In this document: positions 18,015 through 26,231 of the stretch, piece after piece
Layout: each line of letters opens with the position of its first letter
Numbering within the stretch: the first letter of the stretch is position 1
Source: Sphingobacterium sp. SGG-5
Lineage (GTDB): Bacteria; Bacteroidota; Bacteroidia; Sphingobacteriales; Sphingobacteriaceae
NCBI RefSeq assembly: GCF_011043525.1
Contig: NZ_JAAKGO010000002.1
Location: 248,001-312,000 of the forward strand
DNA length: 64,000 nt
Direction of reading: 5' to 3'
The notes under the pieces: generated by a model
Databases searched by the model: none
Seen by the model: only the letters and a program-made list of their open reading frames with translations
Told to the model about the DNA's origin: nothing
Program-made: the position numbers and the translations under genes

Positions 18015-19256
18015 TTACTCATTATCTTCCTTGACTGCGAATACGATATTCATAAATGATCGTTCTGTAACGTCTACACCAGCCGCGACAACATAGGTCA
18101 TTAGGCCATCTGAATCAATAGATACCGACGTAAATACAGTGGGGTCATACCAGGTTACATAGTAGTGCAACTCCGATGATGGTAATACCGGCAATAAAGG
18201 TGCTGATGGACTACTCGGCCTTGTAGACCCAAATTGTATATTGTAACGACCATACAGTGTGATGACTCCCGTATGTGTACCATCGTCAAAGCTATCGCCC
18301 GCCAGCTTTCCTGAATTTGCTGCATTCAACTGTGCCTCACTTATCGGCACCATAAGCGAAGGCATATAAAAAAATTTAGGCATGGCTGCTTTTAAAGTTT
18401 TCAGCACACCGTCCGCGTCGGCGACTACCACTTTGTCAGTTACAGTTCCTGTTAAGGAGCCGATATCTCTCACGCGGAGGTTCCCGTCGCCAACATCCAA
18501 TTTTTCAGTAGGGTCATTGATCCCTATTCCCATGTTACCCTCTCCTGTAATTCTTGCTTTTTCGGTAGCAAGGGCACCATTGCCACTACTAGTATTGAAC
18601 AATATAGGAGCTGAAGTGGTTGTGGCATGTGTGCCTATAGTAAGATCAGCAGCATCTCTTCCTGCATAAATCTGTGCTGAACTTTCAGAATATGCTTGAA
18701 TACTTAGAACGGACTCATCTCCATCACCATCTTTATCGGGGGCAATAAAGGACATACTCGCTTCCTGATAGGGAGAGGTATCCAACGCTCTTTGAACAAT
18801 TCCAGAATGAAGAGACCAGAAGGTCTCTTGATTCTTTCCCAGGATCGTAAGTTGATTACCATCTAAAGTCACTGTGCGATCTGTTGTGAGCGTTCCGTCA
18901 GCGTTATAGATATTTGTCAATTCAGGCAAATCATTAATGGAAGCTATCCGCACCCACTGCGTACCATCATTATAATAATACCCAGGGGTTACCGCTGTCG
19001 CTCCAGAGCCTGCTGTCGCTGTATTATACACCGTCATCCCGGCCACGTGGGCAGATAATGGAGCCGCATCCGATGTTTGTGTCAATTTGATACGACTATG
19101 CAGTAATCCCTTATTTGCACTCGATAATTCCAGAATGGCGTCAGTATTTGCGGAAATACCATCTCCATCCGTTCCATCTGCTAATTTTTGCTGTGCCGTC
19201 GCTACGCTGGCCAAAAGAAAAAGAATAATTGCTAATCCTAGGTATTTTTTCTTCAT
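18015..19256 (-). CDS. Exported tail-fibre-like surface protein of unknown function
   Basis: A 413-residue protein with a signal peptide (MKKKYLGLAIILFLLASVATAQ, shown in pieces: positively charged start, hydrophobic core, AQ cleavage). The sequence LELSSANKGLLHSRIKL, MTVYNTAT and YYYNDGTQWVRIAS is a pattern common in Bacteroidota surface proteins related to phage tail-fibre or structural domains. GNMGIGINDPTEKLDVGDGNLRV near residue 240 resembles tail-spike linker repeats. No CHU_C or type-A sorting domain is seen at the C-terminus (ends FAVKEDNE). First gene of the surface module; probable partner of the protein encoded next. Confidence 0.75.
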   Translation of the reverse strand: MKKKYLGLAIILFLLASVATAQQKLADGTDGDGISANTDAILELSSANKGLLHSRIKLTQTSDAAPLSAHVAGMTVYNTATAGSGATAVTPGYYYNDGTQWVRIASINDLPELTNIYNADGTLTTDRTVTLDGNQLTILGKNQETFWSLHSGIVQRALDTSPYQEASMSFIAPDKDGDGDESVLSIQAYSESSAQIYAGRDAADLTIGTHATTTSAPILFNTSSGNGALATEKARITGEGNMGIGINDPTEKLDVGDGNLRVRDIGSLTGTVTDKVVVADADGVLKTLKAAMPKFFYMPSLMVPISEAQLNAANSGKLAGDSFDDGTHTGVITLYGRYNIQFGSTRPSSPSAPLLPVLPSSELHYYVTWYDPTVFTSVSIDSDGLMTYVVAAGVDVTERSFMNIVFAVKEDNE

Positions 19257-19302
19257 AACTTTAAAAGTTTTACAGTTAATGACTATGTGAGGTCATCGTT
19301 GG

Positions 19303-19310
19303 CAAAGATA
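19303..19310 (-). promoter_or_regulatory. Candidate promoter -7 box of the surface module
   Basis: TATCTTTG on the minus strand matches TAnnTTTG exactly and would place the start site about 40 nt before the gene at 19256. No convincing TTTG lies 17-23 bp further upstream, so only half the promoter is supported. Confidence 0.35.
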
Positions 19311-19412
19311 ACAAGCTTGCTTTATTCGTCCTGTAGGCCTTTATCTACAGACCTCGAAAGATTTTTAATGTGTGGCAATAGTTCTACAACTAAAGGGCCT
19401 ACAAATGAAAAT

Positions 19413-19448
19413 CGCTTAAAAATAAAAATATTAATTTATAAATCAGCA
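19413..19448. repeat. Shared 36-bp motif, copy 2
   Basis: Begins CGCTTAAAAATAAAAATATT and ends ...TCAGCA. It has the same orientation as copy 1 at 13329-13365 and shares 32 positions with it. It lies 157 bp upstream of the surface-module start and 216 bp upstream of the phosphodiesterase start. It also contains a TATTTTTA on the minus strand, so a promoter-like rather than operator role is possible. Confidence 0.7.
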
Positions 19449-19574
19449 CGATAGTAGACGATTTCAACATTCTTCCTGATTACGATAAACACCTATTTTT
19501 AACTAAAAGAAGTGCCGTTACTTCTTTTTCGTTTGGTTGCAATTAATAATCATTTCGAAATCTATATCTTTCGA

Positions 19575-19609
19575 TTTGTTTTTATTTTTCGTTTTCTTTT
19601 CTAAATTTG
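19575..19609 (+). promoter_or_regulatory. Candidate promoter of the glycerophosphodiester cassette
   Basis: TTTG at 19575-19578 and TAAATTTG at 19602-19609, spaced 23 bp, fit the Bacteroidota -33/-7 consensus at the upper limit of spacing. Predicted start near 19616 leaves a leader of about 48 nt. Confidence 0.5.
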
Positions 19610-19663
19610 TATATTGAGAGGATTTTTATTAAAAAAGAATAAACCGAAGATAAAAATATAGGT

Positions 19664-20593
19664 ATGAAGTTTTTAAAAAAATTATTGAGCAGATCTAAAT
19701 CCAATTATTTGCTATGGGTGGTAACTTTTTTGTTTCTCCCAAACATAGGTGATGCACAATCTAAAAAGCCGGAAAAAAAATCCAACTATCTCAATTTTCA
19801 TAATGTGGAAGAACTACAGGGCTTTTTCAACTATAAAAATGATGGCAGCATCATCATAAGCGGGCATCGAGGGGGTATAGATTTCCCCGAGAATAGCTTA
19901 GAGGGTCTGCAAGGTGTATTAGAGACCATGCCGGCTTTTTTTGAAATTGACCCTCGCCTCACGAAAGATAGTGTTATTGTGTTGATGCACGACGCTACAT
20001 TGGATAGGACTACAACAGCTACGGGAAAGCTTTCCGATTATACGTATGCCGAATTAGCGTCGGTGAGATTGAAAGATGCAAAGGGAAATGTCACCGATTA
20101 TAAAATACCAACATTGGAAGAGGTCATCCGCTGGAGTAGGGGTAAAACGGTCATCAATTTGGATAAAAAAGACGTTCCGATGTATATGATTGCTGAGCTG
20201 ATCAAGAAACACAAAGCTGAAAAACATGTCATGTTGACCGTTCACACGGGGGCACAGGCCCGATATTATTATGATCGCTTCCCGAACATTATGCTTTCGG
20301 CTTTTGCCCGAAATGCAAAGGAATATGCCGATATGGAAATTTCAGGAGTACCCTGGAAAAGTATGATCGCTTATGTAGGGTGGACAATCGATGAGAAAAA
20401 CGAAGCTATCGTGAAGAAGCTGAGAACAAAAGGTGTAAGGTGCATGATTTCTGTCGCTCCCTCTCATGACAAAATCAAGATTTCTACGGAACGGGACAAA
20501 CGTTACCTAGAAGAGATAAACAAAAGACCGGATATTATCGAATCGGATCTTCCAATAGAAGTTTGGAATGTTCTAAACAGCAAAAATTTTTAA
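19664..20593 (+). CDS. Secreted glycerophosphodiester phosphodiesterase
   Basis: A 309-residue enzyme that cleaves glycerophosphodiesters to glycerol phosphate and an alcohol. An N-terminal hydrophobic segment (residues 14-31, ending GDAQ) indicates export. GDPD-domain motifs are clear: SGHRGG with catalytic His68, FEIDPRLTKD (metal ligands Glu94, Asp96), LMHDATLDRTT with His109, and the later INLDKKD acidic set. First gene of a rightward cassette followed by glycerol-1-phosphate dehydrogenase, a GlpT-like permease and a HAD phosphatase. This points to scavenging of lipid head groups or glycerol-phosphate polymers. Confidence 0.93.
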   Translation: MKFLKKLLSRSKSNYLLWVVTFLFLPNIGDAQSKKPEKKSNYLNFHNVEELQGFFNYKNDGSIIISGHRGGIDFPENSLEGLQGVLETMPAFFEIDPRLTKDSVIVLMHDATLDRTTTATGKLSDYTYAELASVRLKDAKGNVTDYKIPTLEEVIRWSRGKTVINLDKKDVPMYMIAELIKKHKAEKHVMLTVHTGAQARYYYDRFPNIMLSAFARNAKEYADMEISGVPWKSMIAYVGWTIDEKNEAIVKKLRTKGVRCMISVAPSHDKIKISTERDKRYLEEINKRPDIIESDLPIEVWNVLNSKNF

Positions 20594-20598
20594 ACAAC

Positions 20599-21960
20599 AT
20601 GTCGACAAAAGTAGAGGCTGCGTTGCAGGCAGCGAGTGAAACCAAAGATCTGCTCATAGGAAGCAACATCCTTTATCAAGTTCCTGAATTATTCAAGTCA
20701 TATTTTGGAAAAAGCAAAGCTGTGATCGTCGCAGACAAGACGACGTATGCCATAGCGGGACAGGAGGTTTACGAATTATTGGAGAAGAGTGGTATACCGC
20801 AAGAACCGCCTTTCCTATTCGACGATCCTGAATTATATGCCGAGTATAATTACGTAGAACAACTATCCGCATCATTGGGCCACCATGACGCAATGCCCAT
20901 TGCCGTTGGTTCCGGCACGATAAACGATCTTACAAAACTCGCTGCACATCAAAACGGCAGGCCATATATGTGCATCGCCACAGCAGCCTCCATGGATGGC
21001 TACACGGCTTTCGGTGCGTCGATCACGGCACATGGCGCTAAACAGACTTTCACTTGCCCTGCTCCCAAAGTCTGCGTTGCCGATCTCGAAATCATTCGGA
21101 AAGCACCTGAAGAGATGACTGCTGCCGGATATGCGGACCTATTTGCTAAGATGACAGCCGGAGCGGATTGGATATTAGCCGACAGCCTACAGGTGGAGCC
21201 TATAGATCCACAAGCTTGGAGCATTGTACAGGGTGGGCTGCATGACGCGCTTTCTGACCCGGCAGGTGTACGGCAGGGAAATGTGGCGGCTATACGAGAA
21301 CTGATCAGCGGGTTGATGTTAGGTGGATTTGCGATGCAATGGTCAAAATCCTCCCGACCGGCTTCCGGTGCTGAACATCAATTCAGCCACCTATGGAACA
21401 TGGAGCACCACACAAATAACGGTGCACCTATATCGCATGGCTTTCAAGTAGCCATAGGCACACTGGCCATCACCGCACTTTATGAAGAAGTGCTAAAATA
21501 TCCGTTTGACCAGCTGGATATTGCGGCGTGCTGTGCCGCATGGCCTTCGGCAGAAAAACTGGAACAAGAAGCCCGGGAGCTGTTCCAACATACAGACTTC
21601 CCCGACATCGGTGTACAGGAAACGCGTGCAAAATACATAGACGCAGCTACATTAGCGCAACAGTTGCAACTGTTAAAAGACAGCTGGCCTACTATTAAAG
21701 AAAGATTACAAGCTCAACTTGTCACTTTTGAAGAGGCCAAAAATCGGCTTAAAACGGTCGGTGCCCCCTATGAGCCGGCACATATCGACTTATCAAAAGC
21801 GTATTTGAAAAAAACTTTTATCCGAGCACAATATATCCGCCGACGTTTTACTATCTTGGATTTGTTAGTTCGAACTAACACATTAGATTTATTTCTGGAT
21901 AAACTATTCGGAAAGGGCGGTGTTTGGGAATTGAAGCTGAATAACCCCGTCAGCAAATAA
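20599..21960 (+). CDS. sn-Glycerol-1-phosphate dehydrogenase (AraM/EgsA family)
   Basis: A 453-residue NAD(P)- and metal-dependent enzyme interconverting dihydroxyacetone phosphate and sn-glycerol-1-phosphate, the stereoisomer used in archaeal lipids. I use the ATG at 20599 (MSTKVEAAL), 5 bp after the upstream stop, because the longer start at 20563 would overlap that gene. Visible are the Rossmann loop AVGSGTINDLTKLAA, CIATAASMDGYTAFGASIT, the metal-ligand region AGYADLFAKMTAGADW, and the histidine blocks EHQFSHLWNMEHH and SHGFQVAIG. The C-terminal extension is typical of bacterial AraM proteins. The context suggests a catabolic role, inferred rather than shown. Confidence 0.88.
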   Translation: MSTKVEAALQAASETKDLLIGSNILYQVPELFKSYFGKSKAVIVADKTTYAIAGQEVYELLEKSGIPQEPPFLFDDPELYAEYNYVEQLSASLGHHDAMPIAVGSGTINDLTKLAAHQNGRPYMCIATAASMDGYTAFGASITAHGAKQTFTCPAPKVCVADLEIIRKAPEEMTAAGYADLFAKMTAGADWILADSLQVEPIDPQAWSIVQGGLHDALSDPAGVRQGNVAAIRELISGLMLGGFAMQWSKSSRPASGAEHQFSHLWNMEHHTNNGAPISHGFQVAIGTLAITALYEEVLKYPFDQLDIAACCAAWPSAEKLEQEARELFQHTDFPDIGVQETRAKYIDAATLAQQLQLLKDSWPTIKERLQAQLVTFEEAKNRLKTVGAPYEPAHIDLSKAYLKKTFIRAQYIRRRFTILDLLVRTNTLDLFLDKLFGKGGVWELKLNNPVSK

Positions 21961-21979
21961 TAAACCTTAATAAAACAAT

Positions 21980-23464
21980 ATGAAAGAGGTCACATCTTCT
22001 CCAGAAACGTCTAAGACATTCAAATACTGGCAAACACGTACTATTATTGCTACCATGATAGGTTATGCCATCTTCTATTTTGTGCGTAAAAACTTTTCTT
22101 TTGCCATTCCGGGACTGACAGCCGAATACGGCATTACAAAAACAAGTTTTGGGATTATCATGACGTTGGTTACGATTGTTTATGGCGTATCACGATTTCT
22201 GAATGGCATCTTAGCAGATCGTTTCAACGCCCGCTACCACATGTCAATAGGGTTACTTTTATGTGCCGTTGCTAATTTTGCTTTTGGTTTTGGCACCGAT
22301 CTCAGTACCTTGTTTACCGGACAAACGAGTGGGCCAATGTTTACCAACACGATGGTGCTTCTGTTCGGTATCATCCTGATTTCTAACAATCTTTTTCAGG
22401 GAAGCGGTTTTCCGCCTGTCGCGCGCTTGCTGACCCACTGGATACCGCAAAACGAACTGGCGACCAAAATGTCGGTATGGAATACCTCTCATTCCATCGG
22501 AGCGGCCTTAGTCGCCATTCTTGCGGGTTACATCATGGGCACATTGGGCACCAATATGAGCAATAATCCAGAGGTAGTCGCAGCGATTGCGGCAAACCTC
22601 AATGTGGACCTTTCAGATTCCGAACGCATGAAAAGTGTACTGGAGTCTGCCTCACATTACGGCGCCTGGAAGTGGTGTTTTTGGATACCTGCAGCAATAG
22701 CTTTAGCCGGGTCTATCGGACTATTCTTAGGGCTGCGTGACACGCCATCCTCTGTAGGATTAACGGAATTGCACAAGATTCACAAAAAAGGGAAGAATTC
22801 ATCTGCTGAATTTAAGGCTTTCGTTCGTAAAGCCGTTTATCGTAATAAATGGATATGGATCTTAGGGGTTGCCAATTTCTTCGTGTATGTCGTTCGTTTT
22901 GCTGTACTGGATTGGGGACCGACATTTTTAAAGGAAGCGCATGGCATGACATTGACCGATGCGGGATGGACAGTAGCCGTTTTCGAAATTTTCGGCATTG
23001 TCGGTATGCTTGCCGCTGGATGGGCAACCGATAGGTATCTTGGAGGAAAAGCACACCGTACGTCTTTATATTGTATGATAGGTGTCGCCATATTCATGAC
23101 TCTATTTTTATACTTACCAGATAGCACACCATCTTGGGGCATGATATTAACCTTGGCGACGTGCGGATTCTTCATCTATGGGCCACAGGCCTTGATCGGC
23201 ATCGCCGCGGCCAATCAGGCGACCAATAGAGCTGCCGCCACTGCCAATGGTGTAGTAGGTTTATTTGGTTACGCAAGCGGCCTCGTATCTGGCTTTGGAA
23301 TCGGTTTTATGGTGGACACCATCAATAAAGTAAACCCCGGAAGAGCTTGGGACTATGTTTTTATGATGATGATAGGTATGGCCGTGCTATGCGTATTTAT
23401 CTTTGCGCTGATGTGGAAAGCCAAGGCGCATGGCTATGAAGAAGAAGGATTGGAAGAAAACTAA
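21980..23464 (+). CDS. GlpT-like organophosphate:phosphate antiporter (MFS, OPA family)
   Basis: A 494-residue inner-membrane transporter with about twelve helices. The start region IIATMIGYAIFYFVRKNFSF and the loop GVSRFLNGILADRFNARYHM match the glycerol-3-phosphate/hexose-phosphate transporter subfamily; RNRFNAR-like sequences are its signature. A loop of about 40 residues near 205-245 is unusually long. It starts 19 bp after the dehydrogenase gene and would import the glycerol phosphate released by the secreted phosphodiesterase. Confidence 0.9.
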   Translation: MKEVTSSPETSKTFKYWQTRTIIATMIGYAIFYFVRKNFSFAIPGLTAEYGITKTSFGIIMTLVTIVYGVSRFLNGILADRFNARYHMSIGLLLCAVANFAFGFGTDLSTLFTGQTSGPMFTNTMVLLFGIILISNNLFQGSGFPPVARLLTHWIPQNELATKMSVWNTSHSIGAALVAILAGYIMGTLGTNMSNNPEVVAAIAANLNVDLSDSERMKSVLESASHYGAWKWCFWIPAAIALAGSIGLFLGLRDTPSSVGLTELHKIHKKGKNSSAEFKAFVRKAVYRNKWIWILGVANFFVYVVRFAVLDWGPTFLKEAHGMTLTDAGWTVAVFEIFGIVGMLAAGWATDRYLGGKAHRTSLYCMIGVAIFMTLFLYLPDSTPSWGMILTLATCGFFIYGPQALIGIAAANQATNRAAATANGVVGLFGYASGLVSGFGIGFMVDTINKVNPGRAWDYVFMMMIGMAVLCVFIFALMWKAKAHGYEEEGLEEN

Positions 23465-23484
23465 AAAACACGAACAATTAATAC

Positions 23485-24357
23485 ATGACAGCACACTCTT
23501 ATACGGCCAGTGCAAAACTGGATACTACGGATAAACTATACAATTGTTTAAAAAACATCAAACATATCGCATTAGATATGGATGGCACTATTTATAATGG
23601 CAGGACCTTATTTCCTTTTACAATCCCCTTTCTTTCCAAATTGAAGGAGATGGGTATCGGATATTCGTTTTTAACCAACAATCCGTCAAAAAGCACTTCC
23701 GATTATCTGATTCATTTATCGGGGATGGGGATAAAAGCGGTAAAGGAAGAAATGTATACTTCGGCTCAGGCTACAATAGCTTATATAAAAGCGCAAATGC
23801 CTCGGGCAAAAAGACTCTTCATCCTAGGCACCCCCAGTATGATTAGCGAGTTTCAGGAGGCTGGGTTTAGCTCTACGGCTGACGACGAAGAGGATGTCCC
23901 GGATGTTGTTGTTGTCGGCTTTGATATGTCTTTGACTTATACACGGCTATGCAGGGCTTCCTGGTGGGTCTCTCAGAAAATCCCGTATATAGCGACCAAC
24001 CCAGACCGGGTCTGCCCGACAGATAGGAAAACTATTCTGGTCGATTGTGGTGCAATATATACCTGTATCGAACATGCGACCGGCCGATTTCCAGATATCG
24101 TCATCGGGAAGCCAAACCCCAGTATGTTGGATGGGATTTTGGACCGTTATAAGCTGAAATCTTCTGAAGTTTTAATGGTAGGCGATCGGATATATACCGA
24201 TGTCAAGATGGCGCAAAATGCGGGAGCGGCAGGCGTTCTTGTCCTCTCGGGTGAGACGACGATGGATATCGTTGGGCATTCGGACACCGTACCCGATATT
24301 ATCGCCCGAGATCTCGCAGAGCTGGAAATAATGCTTATTGAAAGCAGGCTTTCGTGA
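23485..24357 (+). CDS. HAD-IIA family phosphatase (NagD/glycerol-phosphate-phosphatase type)
   Basis: A 290-residue hydrolase. HAD motif I is ALDMDGTIYNG (about residue 32-42), motif II FLTNNPSKS near 67, motif III near the lysine in VIGKPNPSML (about 210), and motif IV VGDRIYTDVKMA (about 232). The NagD-type C2 cap lies between. Family members dephosphorylate small phosphates including 2-phosphoglycolate and glycerol phosphate. As the last gene of the cassette it may release glycerol from glycerol-1-phosphate. Ends in a strong shared terminator. Confidence 0.88.
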   Translation: MTAHSYTASAKLDTTDKLYNCLKNIKHIALDMDGTIYNGRTLFPFTIPFLSKLKEMGIGYSFLTNNPSKSTSDYLIHLSGMGIKAVKEEMYTSAQATIAYIKAQMPRAKRLFILGTPSMISEFQEAGFSSTADDEEDVPDVVVVGFDMSLTYTRLCRASWWVSQKIPYIATNPDRVCPTDRKTILVDCGAIYTCIEHATGRFPDIVIGKPNPSMLDGILDRYKLKSSEVLMVGDRIYTDVKMAQNAGAAGVLVLSGETTMDIVGHSDTVPDIIARDLAELEIMLIESRLS

Positions 24358-24366
24358 TCTTTAAGA

Positions 24367-24398
24367 AAAAAGGGAACCCTTCTCTGGATTCCCTTTTT
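24367..24398. terminator. Bidirectional terminator between convergent operons
   Basis: AAAAAGGGAA (24367-24376) pairs with TTCCCTTTTT (24389-24398) around a 12-nt loop that can extend by two G-C pairs. Flanking A and T runs make it work in both directions. It serves the rightward HAD gene ending at 24357 and the leftward TPR gene ending at 24421. Confidence 0.85.
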
Positions 24399-24420
24399 CT
24401 ATAAACAAACGAATATGCAA

Positions 24421-26205
24421 TTAGCTCTTTAAATATTCAATATATGCCTTCGCAAACTCATCATTAGGTGCAACCTTTACAGTCTCTTCAAATGATGCTA
24501 ATGCACTTGCATAATCTTCTTTCGTTACATGATAATAGCCGATATAATTGTATGCATCAACCAAATAACCGCGCTCGGCATCTGTCAGTTCTTTCCCTTG
24601 AAGCTGCTTATCCTTCAATAGTTGTGTCAACTGCGTGAAAGCGGGAACAAACAAGCCTTTACATAGTTCAGGCGTCTCCGGATTGACATTATCTAAGGAA
24701 ATATTAACGTAACCCGTCAAATAAAGTGCTCCTGCCAAATACTCATCATACACCTTTTGATCGTTAGACTTAATGATGACATCAAAAGCCTTTAACGCAT
24801 TGCGGAAATCCGGCATATAAGACGCTGTATCTACAGGGGTCACACTCGTTGAGTCGCCCTGTGCTGCGGCTGTAGCCGCTTCTTTTTTGGCTACTCCTGA
24901 ACGGAAACTCGCATTTCCCAACACATAATTTGCCTCATAATAATAATCCGTACCCTTTTGCTTCGCAGGCACACTTAATATGGCCGATGCTACATCATAG
25001 TTTCCCTGTTGGAATGCCAACATACCTGCAGATCCAATTTCAGGCATAATTTCTGGATTTTTTTCTAACGCCTTAGCTAAATATGGAACACCTTTATCGG
25101 CTTTCCCTGTCTGAATATTGGCGAAACCAGCAAATAGATAATCGATATCAATTAAACGGCTTGTATCGGCTTCCGCAAATAACTTGTCAAAATATTCTGC
25201 CCCTTTTTCGAAGTCACCATCCTGATTGACAGCAATCAAACCCAAATAACGGTATACCTTAGCATCTACACCTGGGGCATTCGCCAATTGAAGAGCTACA
25301 TTCTTCAGCTCCTCATATTGTTGTCCCCATACCAAGAAGTCAGCGTAACGCACATTAGCCTCGACCGATTTATCACCGGTAACCTGTAGATATTGTTTAT
25401 AATAGTCTACCGCCTTTTTGATTTCCGATTCGTATTTTGCCTTTTCTTCGTCTGTATTATCAGGAAGCGTTTTAGCTAACTCCAATTGTGTCTCTGCCAA
25501 TTCCCGATAAATCGGTCCAAAGCTGGGGTATTCCTTTGCTTTCTCCGATAGGTTCTCCAACGCTACGTCATAAGCCTGTGCCCGGCGTTGGATAATAGCT
25601 TGTCCAACATGTGCCCTTACCAAATTGGGATCCAAATTTAACGCATCTCGGTAATTCACATAAGCATTACTTGCTTCTCCTTGTATCCCACTGTAAGCAT
25701 CGCCTAATCCTACTAAGATTTCAGGATCTTTCAGATTCTTAGCTTTTGCTTGCGTGAGATAATCAATTGCCTTCGCATAATCTGGCTTCGGCGCATCGAT
25801 ATAAGCTCGGCCGATATAGTATAAAGGAAGATAATCTTTTTTCTTCAGATCTGATGTAGCACTAACGAATTTTTGTTCGGCAGCAGTTTCATTTCCTTTT
25901 TCCAAATCAACTATACCCATACCGATTTGATTCAACGTCTCTTTCGGCGCATTCGTTAGGCCTTGGCCAAATATTAAGGCCGCCGAATCAACTTTCTCGT
26001 TGATCAGATATATTTGACCTAAATAAAAGTAATTCTCACCATCCTTTGGCTTTTTATCTACCAATGTCTGCAGCATCTCTTTTGCCTTATCATATTGCTC
26101 CGCTTCCATAGCTGCTTTTGCATCTTTTAATCTTTGTGCTGTAGCGGAACCGACTACGGCTCCCACCATTAAAAGACTCAAAAATAATTTACCTTTTGTC
26201 ATCAT
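24421..26205 (-). CDS. Exported tetratricopeptide-repeat protein
   Basis: A 594-residue protein with a signal peptide (residues 1-23, ending ATAQ) and TPR units along most of its length, e.g. AMEAEQYDKAKEMLQTLVDK, DGENYFYLGQIYLI, DPEILVGLGDAYSGIQGEAS and the last DYASALASFEETVKVAPND. A low-complexity Ala/Ser/Thr insert lies near 450. TPR proteins are scaffolds, so this one probably acts in the periplasm. It is the final gene of the Ton operon (26 bp after the PstS-like gene), a recurrent placement that suggests a role with that machinery; the role itself is unknown to me. Confidence 0.88.
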   Translation of the reverse strand: MMTKGKLFLSLLMVGAVVGSATAQRLKDAKAAMEAEQYDKAKEMLQTLVDKKPKDGENYFYLGQIYLINEKVDSAALIFGQGLTNAPKETLNQIGMGIVDLEKGNETAAEQKFVSATSDLKKKDYLPLYYIGRAYIDAPKPDYAKAIDYLTQAKAKNLKDPEILVGLGDAYSGIQGEASNAYVNYRDALNLDPNLVRAHVGQAIIQRRAQAYDVALENLSEKAKEYPSFGPIYRELAETQLELAKTLPDNTDEEKAKYESEIKKAVDYYKQYLQVTGDKSVEANVRYADFLVWGQQYEELKNVALQLANAPGVDAKVYRYLGLIAVNQDGDFEKGAEYFDKLFAEADTSRLIDIDYLFAGFANIQTGKADKGVPYLAKALEKNPEIMPEIGSAGMLAFQQGNYDVASAILSVPAKQKGTDYYYEANYVLGNASFRSGVAKKEAATAAAQGDSTSVTPVDTASYMPDFRNALKAFDVIIKSNDQKVYDEYLAGALYLTGYVNISLDNVNPETPELCKGLFVPAFTQLTQLLKDKQLQGKELTDAERGYLVDAYNYIGYYHVTKEDYASALASFEETVKVAPNDEFAKAYIEYLKS

Positions 26206-26231
26206 CGTATTTATAATCTTATTTTTATTTA

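Larger units (their letters stand above)
19257..19663. other. 407-bp divergent control region
   Basis: This stretch separates the leftward surface module from the rightward glycerophosphodiester cassette. It contains a candidate leftward -7 box at 19303-19310, a short inverted repeat CTGTAG/CTACAG (19331-19336 and 19345-19350), copy 2 of the 36-bp motif at 19413-19448, and a candidate rightward promoter at 19575-19609. I see no ORF worth calling. Confidence 0.7.

Noticed and set aside
19331..19350. CTGTAG-N8-CTACAG as an operator
   Set aside because: The arms are only 6 bp, which is expected by chance in a window of this size; no second copy was noticed.
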